DNA of 64,000 nt from Sipunculus nudus (lineage: Eukaryota; Annelida; Sipuncula; Golfingiida; Sipunculidae): assembly GCA_026874595.1 (NCBI GenBank), contig CM049308.1, positions 35,890,027 to 35,954,026 on the forward strand. The letters are read 5' to 3'. A program made the translations under genes and the position numbers. Below, one piece after another: positions 62,201 to 64,000 of this stretch (within the stretch, counting starts at the first letter, position 1; each line of letters begins with the position of its first letter). The notes under the pieces are model-generated. The model worked only from the letters and a program-made list of their open reading frames with translations. It did not search any database and was not told where the DNA came from.

Positions 62201-62498
62201 TCCACATAATACACACCAGCACCACGGAGGTCACGCTGAATGACCTTACTGTCTACATGAGGTCACGGTTTATGACCTTACAGGTCCCAGTCAGGTATAT
62301 CTAACAAGCCAACTCACCTTTCAGTAAAGGTAGCTTCTGTAGTTCCCTGTTTTTGCTGATATTGAAGCGTGAGGAGTTCTGCCTCTTGTCTTTCTTGATC
62401 TGTGGAGTTCCTGGCATGGGTTTGATTTTGGTCAGCTGAGTCTGGGGAGGATGGTCACTGGCCTGAGATGTGGTGTGATTGGCAGATTTCTTGGATTT
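14093..62498 (-). CDS. PPP2R5: PP2A B56 (B') regulatory subunit, gamma/delta-like, multi-exon, 5' end outside window
   Basis: This is the B56 subunit that selects substrates and localisation for the PP2A A/C core enzyme. Twelve exons (A to L, one J) join in frame to 1410 bp, or 470 codons; terminal exon O adds 52 residues and a stop. The linked sequence follows the B56 HEAT-repeat fold from start to end. Recognisable family segments include [107 protein letters not shown] and [17 protein letters not shown]. The KKDKRQ-type basic N-tail and the C-terminal RRKSELP block place it with vertebrate gamma/delta rather than epsilon. The LHRIYGKF...R segment in exon E is where known B56 proteins bind LxxIxE ligands. 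The start codon and first exon are not in the window. The family call is secure; one-to-one orthology with C or D is not, because invertebrates usually have one gene for that group. Confidence 0.95.
15591..15811 (-). CDS. Tentative PPP2R5 exon N: linker or alternative C-terminus
   Basis: An open frame follows two nested acceptors 14 bp apart: TCCTTTCAG, then AGCTTTCAG at about 15812-15814. Use of the second one continues exon M in frame as [20 protein letters not shown], then [20 protein letters not shown]. The frame runs to a TGA at 15591. It could be an alternative terminal exon, or an internal exon leaving at a weak phase-0 donor (GAG then GTACCC) to reach exon O. Upstream residues in the same frame (from about 15908) are intronic. 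No family match, so the role is inferred from position. Confidence 0.45.
17061..17125 (-). CDS. Tentative PPP2R5 linker exon M
   Basis: 65 bp between acceptor TTATTCAG and donor GTATGT, phase 0 in and phase 2 out, open in frame. It would encode [20 protein letters not shown] then G. The two Ser-Pro sites fit the variable C-terminal linker of B56 proteins. It would need exon N through its second acceptor to stay in frame, because direct joining to exon O is out of frame. Evidence is splice sites and open frame only. Confidence 0.55.
17691..17763 (-). CDS. PPP2R5: PPP2R5 exon L: charged helix after the HEAT core
   Basis: 73 bp, phase 2 in (CCCTGTAAA on the plus strand, i.e. TTTACAG acceptor), phase 0 out before GTGGGT. 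It encodes [20 protein letters not shown] then RSPQ. This corresponds to the Lys/Glu-rich KEREE-W helix and the following NPQ of vertebrate proteins. From here the message can join exon O directly in frame, or include exon M. Confidence 0.93.
18347..19170 (-). mobile_element. Family 1 Helentron-like element, right end truncated
   Basis: Left end CTAGAATAAGGG, hairpin GTAGTCAACAAGCGACTAC, then GTATC. The copy ends within the right hairpin (GTATCCGCCAAAACAAAG), so the last arm is missing. The core palindromes have decayed, for example GGTGGCAGCACC. Confidence 0.75.
19581..20765 (-). mobile_element. Family 1 Helentron-like element, complete
   Basis: Has both ends: CTAGAATACGGGTAGTTG with hairpin and GTATCCGCC on the left; GTATCCGCAAAAC...GTTTTGGCGGATACAA on the right. 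That right end is itself a hairpin. Two core units about 278 bp apart (GATATGAGCTTGGAT at 19970 and 20248), each with two GGTGGCGCCACC-type palindromes. It is one of the best-preserved copies. Confidence 0.82.
20936..21037 (-). CDS. PPP2R5: PPP2R5 exon K
   Basis: 102 bp, phase 2 in (CTCCCACAG; AA plus A gives Lys), phase 2 out (CAAAA then GTAAGA). It encodes [20 protein letters not shown] then [13 protein letters not shown], the last HEAT-like helices of the family. Both J exons end in the phase that this exon accepts. Confidence 0.96.
21038..22450 (-). other. PPP2R5 intron J2-K
   Basis: About 1.4 kb of single-copy-like AT-rich intron. No exon or transposon end recognised. Confidence 0.6.
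22451..22575 (-). CDS. PPP2R5: PPP2R5 exon J2: alternative (canonical-like) version
   Basis: 125 bp with the same phases as J1 and donor GTAGGT. It encodes [20 protein letters not shown], then [18 protein letters not shown], then HWN. It is closer to vertebrate B56 ([18 protein letters not shown]). Like J1 it is one residue shorter than vertebrates between YR and SK, so the two exons share a lineage-specific deletion and probably arose by duplication after it. The acceptor tract is weak (TGTGCCCCAG). Confidence 0.94.
22778..23742 (-). mobile_element. Helentron-like element, family 4, between exons J1 and J2
   Basis: The left edge is CTAGATGTTGTCGGACAATG, with short hairpin TTGTC/GACAA. This is followed by AGGGCCCCACTTTTC, inverted near the right edge as TTTTCAAGTGGGGCTCT. 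The core has four or five imperfect units of 132-145 bp (GTCTGTAATTCAATAGGTCT at 23166, 23298, 23443, 23588). This layout matches families 1 and 3 with unrelated sequence. Confidence 0.6.
24130..24254 (-). CDS. PPP2R5: PPP2R5 exon J1: alternative (divergent) version
   Basis: 125 bp, phase 0 in (CTTGCAG), phase 2 out (AACAA then GTGGGT). It encodes [20 protein letters not shown], then [18 protein letters not shown], then HWN. It has 30 of 41 residues in common with J2. The differences cluster in the middle (VHC versus AST, LT versus IM) and near the end (QTKQ versus RSKE). There are no stops or frameshifts and both splice sites are canonical, so it looks functional, not decayed. It departs further from vertebrate B56 than J2 does. 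Confidence 0.92.
25546..28172 (-). mobile_element. Family 2 Helentron-like element nested in family 3
   Basis: Left edge ACAAGGGACCTATGGGTCAC followed by GCTCAGCTG. Right edge: a (ACGG)n tract at about 28072-28112, then GCTCAGATGACTTACAG and TCAGCTGAGCTAAAAA. The interior contains two related blocks (GATATTAGGCAGTC at about 27209 and 27881). Homologous along its length to 4758-8113 and 56801-58722. Confidence 0.7.
28072..28115. repeat. (ACGG)n microsatellite at element end
   Basis: A run of ACGG with single ATGG and ACAG variants, positioned just inside the family 2 terminus; the same tract recurs at 58627-58664. Confidence 0.9.
29231..29814 (-). other. PPP2R5 intron I-J1, exon-proximal part
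   Basis: Unique AT-rich intron between exon I and the family 3 element; nothing else recognised. Confidence 0.6.
29815..29934 (-). CDS. PPP2R5: PPP2R5 exon I
   Basis: 120 bp (40 codons), phase 0 at both ends, acceptor TTCATCCAG and donor GTAATA. It encodes [20 protein letters not shown] then [20 protein letters not shown], one of the most conserved B56 segments. The exon must splice to one of the two J exons, whose first codon in both cases is GTG. Confidence 0.97.
30413..30463 (-). CDS. PPP2R5: PPP2R5 exon H: 51-bp exon
   Basis: 17 codons, phase 0 at both ends, between CCTTTCAG and GTAAGC. It encodes [17 protein letters not shown], matching the family's conserved FWPK and SPKE. It is too short to stand out on its own but joins exons G and I in frame. 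Its length is a multiple of three, so skipping would be frame-neutral. Confidence 0.95.
31035..31197 (-). CDS. PPP2R5: PPP2R5 exon G: central HEAT repeats
   Basis: 163 bp, phase 2 in (TATTTCAG acceptor), phase 0 out (GTAAGG donor). It encodes [20 protein letters not shown], then [20 protein letters not shown], then [14 protein letters not shown]. It aligns without gaps with vertebrate gamma/delta proteins. The final Lys, where vertebrates have Pro, is the only notable change. Confidence 0.97.
31547..31602. repeat. 14-bp tandem repeat
   Basis: About four copies of TAAAGCATGTAG with small changes. Confidence 0.9.
32027..32086 (-). CDS. PPP2R5: PPP2R5 exon F: short HEAT exon
   Basis: 60 bp, phase 2 in and phase 2 out, acceptor GCTTGCAG and donor GTGAGT. 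It encodes [19 protein letters not shown] with a split Arg at the start and a split Ser at the end. The sequence matches the B56 HEAT core apart from small conservative changes. Confidence 0.95.
32422..32552 (-). CDS. PPP2R5: PPP2R5 exon E: LxxIxE-binding region
   Basis: 131 bp, phase 0 in (TTTCAG acceptor), phase 2 out (TACAG, then GTTTGT). It encodes [20 protein letters not shown], then [17 protein letters not shown], then INNIFY. The His-Arg, Tyr and downstream Arg of [11 protein letters not shown] are, from known B56 structures, part of the groove that binds LxxIxE substrate motifs; all are present. The donor GTTTGT is weaker than those of the neighbouring exons. The upstream intron holds the 64-bp array and a 1.45-kb Helentron-like element. 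Confidence 0.97.
32629..34082 (-). mobile_element. Family 1 Helentron-like element, complete
   Basis: Left end CTAGAATACGGG, intact hairpin GTAGTCGACAAGCGACTAC and GTATCCGCC. Right end GTATCCGCAAAACTC...GTTTTGGCGGATACAA. Two core units 280 bp apart (33289 and 33569) are nearly identical to each other, suggesting recent core expansion. It begins only 76 bp upstream (in transcript terms) of exon E. Confidence 0.82.
34836..35325. repeat. Dispersed repeat (GTGACCTCTGACCTCATT family)
   Basis: Contains three imperfect units (GTGACCTCTGACCTCATT near 34841 and 34979) and ends with AAAGACAGACTGGG...CGTATAAAAA. The same family recurs at 60215-60510 and 61600-61975. Its ends (GGACAGACAGAC then CTTATAAAAAC) are suggestive of a mobile element. 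Class not determined. Confidence 0.55.
35361..36957 (-). repeat. 64-bp tandem array of exon D 3' end plus splice donor (24 intronic copies + exon)
   Basis: Successive starts at 35361, 35425, 35489 and onward to 36898 give a 64-bp period, with one extra base near 35606. Each unit read on the minus strand is 57 bp of exon D ending CTTCAG, joined to a donor-like GTGAGTA, joined directly to the next CTAGACTTT. Ten intronic copies keep GTGAGT, two have GTGAGC, others have GTGAAT or GTGTAT. Two are altered at the junction (near 36387 and 36771). No copy carries an acceptor. Copies differ at recurring sites (TTGG/TAGG, TATATAC/TATAAAC/TATATTC), which reveals higher-order blocks. Reading past the true donor meets an in-frame TGA at 36855-36857. 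Confidence 0.97.
36900..36992 (-). CDS. PPP2R5: PPP2R5 exon D: third segment, source of the 64-bp array
   Basis: 93 bp (31 codons), phase 0 at both ends. The acceptor is CCTCTGCAG and the donor GTGAGT at 36894-36899. It encodes [15 protein letters not shown] followed by [16 protein letters not shown], a near-exact match to B56 proteins. The last 57 bp (from CTAGACTTT to CTTCAG) and the first 7 intron bases (GTGAGTA) form the unit repeated 24 more times immediately downstream in the intron. The genuine exon is identified by the only attached [11 protein letters not shown] segment and acceptor. Confidence 0.97.
36993..37389 (-). other. PPP2R5 intron C-D
   Basis: Short AT-rich intron; its donor side carries a C20-type tract (37339-37359) that reads as poly-Gly or poly-Pro open frames. 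Confidence 0.8.
37390..37500 (-). CDS. PPP2R5: PPP2R5 exon C: acidic loop
   Basis: 111 bp (37 codons), phase 0 at both ends, after acceptor TCATTTCAG and before donor GTAGGT. It encodes [17 protein letters not shown] followed by [20 protein letters not shown]. The EEDEP acidic segment and the following Trp are invariant in the family; in human PPP2R5D this loop is the site of neurodevelopmental missense variants. A C tract of about 20 bp lies just past the donor (37339-37359). Confidence 0.97.
38186..38203. repeat. Poly-G tract
   Basis: CACGG followed by a long G run, next to GACAGACAGA sequence (38137-38160). Confidence 0.9.
38217..40970. mobile_element. Tc1/mariner (pogo/Tigger-like) TIR element with nested family 3 insertion
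   Basis: The ends are CAGTGAATCCCCTCTGGGG and, inverted, CCCTGGGTTTCACTG. Both are flanked by TA (38215-38216, 40971-40972). Second inverted motifs (GGGGTGTCCGCCCCAGAG) lie near both ends. CAGTGAAACC with TA duplication is typical of Tigger-type pogo elements. No transposase frame is visible. The middle is occupied by a family 3 element (39123-40657). Confidence 0.72.
39123..40657 (-). mobile_element. Family 3 Helentron-like element
   Basis: Left hairpin GTGTCGGAACGACAC and GAATGCCCCCGCC; right ATGCCCCGGCCAC...GGCGGGGGCATAAAAA. The core is about seven 180-bp units (for example 39389, 39911, 40090, 40270, 40450). The left CTAG has changed to CCAG. The sequence is nested in the Tigger-like element, so it inserted later. 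Confidence 0.75.
40971..45430 (-). other. PPP2R5 intron B-C, distal part
   Basis: Mostly unique AT-rich intron. It includes the 35-bp minisatellite at 42110-42600, a poly-A run at 44415-44433, and a short local duplication near 43940-43995 (TTTCCTTGACCATGTGATAA and its near copy). No exon recognised. Confidence 0.6.
42110..42600. repeat. 35-bp minisatellite
   Basis: About 13 imperfect units of a CAATATCATGGAAATGATAG-plus-TCAAGAGACAGAATT type, with starts 42171, 42206, 42241 showing a 35-bp period. Open frames on both strands here derive from it. Confidence 0.93.
45431..45630 (-). CDS. PPP2R5: PPP2R5 exon B: first HEAT-like region
   Basis: 200 bp between acceptor TTTTAG and donor GTAAGT. Phase 1 in: the last G of exon A plus AT gives Asp. 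Phase 0 out, after CAT ATG. It encodes [18 protein letters not shown], then a segment with [19 protein letters not shown], and ends IYPEAIHM. This corresponds to the start of the B56 core. The 5' part of this exon and its acceptor are duplicated 92 bp upstream in the intron (45654-45748). Confidence 0.95.
45654..45748 (-). pseudogene. 92-bp partial duplication of exon B start with its acceptor
   Basis: The stretch repeats 45562-45656 with a constant 92-bp offset, for example TTGC at 45625 and 45717 and ATTAAT at 45651 and 45743. The copy keeps the TTTTAG acceptor and the reading [11 protein letters not shown], but then meets a TGA after IVKL and has no donor. Splicing into it would truncate the protein. 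It is a broken partial exon, probably a recent slippage product because most bases still match. Confidence 0.85.
46606..46629. repeat. (ATT)n microsatellite
   Basis: About eight ATT trinucleotides. Confidence 0.95.
46685..47792. mobile_element. TIR element with TA duplication (mariner/Tigger-like)
   Basis: The left end CAGTTCAGCCCACTTTGTGT and the inverse of the right end (CAGTCAAGCCCGCTTATTGT) align over about 25 bp. TA flanks both ends (46683-46684, 47793-47794). The internal motif CCCACTTATTGTCATG near 46823 repeats the terminal motif. 1.1 kb, no transposase frame. Confidence 0.68.
48380..48790. repeat. About 58-bp imperfect tandem repeat
   Basis: Six to seven diverged units of TTTGGCCTATTATCACT followed by CTTGCATAACTGGCCCATAT. 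The open frames it creates are repeat artefacts. Confidence 0.85.
50583..50602. repeat. Poly-C tract
   Basis: About 20 C residues next to the truncated family 1 copy. Confidence 0.95.
50640..51598 (-). mobile_element. Family 1 Helentron-like element, left end missing
   Basis: The core has GGTGGCGCCACC palindromes near 50843 and 51118, and the right end GTATCTGCAAAACTGTTTTG then GTGGATACAA. It starts abruptly inside a core unit close to a poly-C tract. 51599-51900 continues with related subfamily sequence (GATTGTAGCTGGCACCACC). Confidence 0.72.
51990..52245. repeat. About 48-bp diverged tandem repeat
   Basis: Units of GCACTGAGTGAACTTTTGAC followed by CTGTACCTGGCT occur three times near 52001-52090 and once more near 52208. 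Confidence 0.7.
52246..53825. other. Decayed repeat sequence in intron A-B
   Basis: Contains three related blocks (CAACTTAGCC/GTAACTCAGCC...AAAAGCACTGAACC-like, near 52820, 53000, 53190, 53510), one GGTGGCGCCACC at about 53363, and a repeat end (GACGACGGATGACGGACAAT then GCATAAGCTCAC) at 53775-53826. Probably an old element of another subfamily. Confidence 0.45.
53826..56797. repeat. Family 2 segment, first of two tandem copies, interrupted by a TIR element
   Basis: With 54007-55357 removed, this stretch aligns with 56865-58487. Shared landmarks are AAGAGGAAGAGGTAAT, GTGAACAAATGATCTGTAC, the G-rich tract after TTTGGTTGGG-like sequence, and GACTTCCAGTGACCTGGAGT. Confidence 0.7.
54007..55357. 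mobile_element. TIR element with 5-bp target duplication (TGTAC)
   Basis: Begins CAGGGTTCGTACAC and ends GTGCGTACGAACCCTG, a perfect 12-bp inverted repeat. TGTAC is present on both sides (54002-54006 and 55358-55362). Near the ends it has repeated TTCAAGCACTTTTCAAG motifs. The paralogous copy at about 57035 is uninterrupted (CTGTACAATTACCATGATC), giving the pre-insertion site. 1351 bp, no transposase frame. The superfamily is uncertain: hAT elements would have 8 bp. Confidence 0.85.
56801..58722 (-). mobile_element. Family 2 Helentron-like element
   Basis: Left edge ACAAGTGACCTATGGGTCAC followed by GCTCAGCTG. Right edge (ACGG)n at 58627-58664, GACTATAGCTCAGATGACTT and TCAGCTGAGCTAAAAA. A poly-G tract of about 28 bp is at 57797-57824. 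It abuts the paralogous segment 53826-56797. After its end, 58723-58900 repeats the last 180 bp in diverged form. Confidence 0.7.
58910..60138. mobile_element. Family 1-related copies, decayed
   Basis: Palindromes GGTGGCGCCACC near 59191, 59500 and 59828. 59432-59760 and 59757-60050 are related to each other and to 8850-9240. The right end resembles family 1 (CCATATTATCTCCAAACTTT then GGCGATACAATTAG). Confidence 0.55.
60215..61975. repeat. Dispersed repeat family (as at 34836) interrupted by a family 2 left end
   Basis: 60215-60510 and 61600-61975 carry the GTGACCTCTGACCT family. At 61040 a family 2-type left end (CAAGTGACCCATGAGTCATG then ATGCTCAGCTG) is followed by family 2 interior (61320-61580, matching 7400-7680). 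Confidence 0.55.
62318..62498 (-). CDS. PPP2R5: PPP2R5 exon A: N-terminal tail
   Basis: 181 bp, entered at phase 0 after TCATTACAG and left at phase 1 before donor GTGAGTT. It encodes 60 residues plus one base. The first half is Ser/Thr/Pro/Gln-rich and low in complexity. The second half (TQLTKIKP, then [20 protein letters not shown], then QKLPLLK) matches the basic tail preceding the first HEAT repeat in gamma/delta B56 proteins. The Met must come from an upstream exon beyond 64000 or from one not recognisable between 62499 and 64000. The open frame continues upstream of the acceptor, but that part has no family similarity and I treat it as intron. Confidence 0.9.
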
Positions 62499-64000
62499 CT
62501 GTAATGACCAACAAAGCTCTCCAATAAACTGACAGTCTAATGCGTAAGCTGTCCACACTGTGACCCCAGCAGCACTGCAGCCTGGCTGCCAGGCAACCTG
62601 ACATCACCTGCTAGCCATTCTGCATCTATTAATAGCACAGCGTTAATAGGTGCTGGGTAACGTTCTCACAACACTGGCATATAAAACGCAGCTTATTACA
62701 CATGTTTATTGGATACGTCACATGGCAAAAATCATGATTATGAGCAAACCTTCATGACAAAGTGCAATATAAATGTATTTCATCATGCTTTAGAAATATT
62801 TCCCAAAGGGCCTTATGGCTGAAACTTGTATCCAAGGAACACTTAACACCATGTACCAGATTCCATACACTGAGGCCTCATACTGATGTCTATAGATGTT
62901 CAAGACACAAAATTAATAGATCACTTAGAAGGCAAACAACACATATTGACTTGTGTGTGCCATTACATTTTCTGAAATAATTTTTTAAAGGGGCCTTTTC
63001 TGATACCTGACGTCAATTAACTAAAGATAATCCCATTAACCTTTTGTAAAAAACAGCGATCCCACCATACACATGCTGTTTGATTTATTTATATCCACAT
63101 ATTTATTACATATGGGGGGGGGTGCCTACCAAAATAATCCAAACACATTCAACAAGGGCATCTGGCATTAGTCAGCTAAATAAGAATTCTGAATAGTTTT
63201 TTGGTTTTTTTTTTTGCAAATAGTGAACTTTCACCTTCCAACACATGTGCAACCAATCACCTTTGTTTGTAATAGTTTTTCTTTTTGTCAACCTGGACAC
63301 ACCCGTGTACATAACAAAGCTCATACATCTGTCACACAGATGTTGTAAGAAGTTTTAACATGAATTACCTACAGTTAATTATAATGTCCACAGAGTTAGC
63401 CAGAAACCACATCAATTCTACAGATAAGGCAGGTGATTAGCTGGCTTTAAGCTTTATCAATAAATATAACTAGTGACAAAATAAGTTCTGATGCTCCCCT
63501 GATTAGCATACATGTGACAATGAACTAATACCAAATGAGGACTTCAGAAAGAAAGAATAAACAATGACATTACAGCACACCATTTCTTCCTGATTTTAGA
63601 GAAGGGTATTTTCAATTTTGTAGATTAATTTCATAAAACACAACTGTCTATAAAATTTCTAAAGAACACTGATCTGATGAGACCAATTCTCTTCAATTTT
63701 TATTCAATGTCAAATGAGATCTAGGCCTTGACATATATATTACACTGTGTGATTTCTTTCAAAACACTTATGTACCAGCAAAAGACTCAGTAATGTAGCT
63801 TCTAAACTTCTCTTCCTCTCATTGCTTATTTATGCAGCACAGAAAGTCCTTCAAGGGAAATGGATAAATGCATAAAAACAGGAAAGCTTCTGGTAATGGG
63901 AACGAAGCAGTGACTGAGAGGCATTCCGTTAATTAGTCCATAACAGTGCAAACTTGGGTGTTCATTAAGAGGACAAGGAATCTTTTACTGATGACGCAAG
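62499..64000 (-). other. PPP2R5 intron upstream of exon A
   Basis: 1.5 kb of unique AT-rich sequence with G and T runs (about 63115, 63205). No first exon, CpG-rich promoter or start codon context could be recognised; the transcription start lies beyond the window. Confidence 0.5.

Larger units (their letters stand above)
45749..62317 (-). other. PPP2R5 intron A-B (about 16.7 kb), transposon-rich
   Basis: The largest intron; it holds two TIR elements, several Helentron-like copies and minisatellites, listed separately. No exon with B56 similarity, and no independent gene, was recognised within it. Confidence 0.6.

Noticed and set aside
61725-62234. 169-codon open frame on the minus strand, the longest in the window
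   Set aside because: It overlaps a dispersed repeat at its 3' half, has no recognisable domain and an irregular Cys/Trp-rich composition; it is best explained as a chance frame in an intron.

Overview
The window is eukaryotic nuclear DNA. It is AT-rich, with no prokaryotic operons and no long open frames. It is dominated by one intron-rich gene on the minus strand and by dense non-autonomous transposons. The gene encodes a B56 (B-prime) regulatory subunit of protein phosphatase 2A, closest to the vertebrate gamma/delta class (PPP2R5C/PPP2R5D; Drosophila wrd/wdb relatives). The repeats share an architecture: terminal hairpin plus CTAG, inverted subterminal motifs, a tandem-repeat core and ACGG microsatellites. 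This resembles the pearl/HINE-type elements described in bivalves, so a bivalve mollusc is the best guess for the host. That assignment is an inference.

Gene layout, read right to left: exon A 62318-62498 (basic N-terminal tail), B 45431-45630, C 37390-37500, D 36900-36992, E 32422-32552, F 32027-32086, G 31035-31197, H 30413-30463, I 29815-29934, then two alternative versions of one exon (J1 24130-24254, J2 22451-22575), K 20936-21037, L 17691-17763, tentative linker exons M 17061-17125 and N around 15591-15811, and the terminal exon O 14093-14251 with the conserved B56 C-terminal motif. Exons A to L with a single J sum to 1410 bp, exactly 470 codons. The exon with the start codon lies outside the window. 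The probable 3'UTR lies below 14093.

Two features of the gene stand out. First, exon J exists twice. Both copies are 125 bp, have the same phase and intact splice sites, and are 30/41 identical in protein. Including both or neither breaks the frame, so they look like mutually exclusive exons. Second, just downstream of exon D the intron carries 24 tandem 64-bp copies of the last 57 bp of that exon plus its 7-bp splice donor. This is an array of duplicated 5' splice sites. A smaller 92-bp duplication covers the acceptor side of exon B, and the acceptor of exon O is buried in a CAG/polyQ tract.

The other sequence is intronic or 3' flank. At least four families of Helentron-like non-autonomous elements are present, some nested. 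Three TIR elements have recognisable target-site duplications: 38217-40970 and 46685-47792 (TA), and 54007-55357 (TGTAC, with a paralogous empty site near 57040). Several minisatellites and microsatellites are also present. No other convincing protein-coding gene, tRNA or rRNA was seen.
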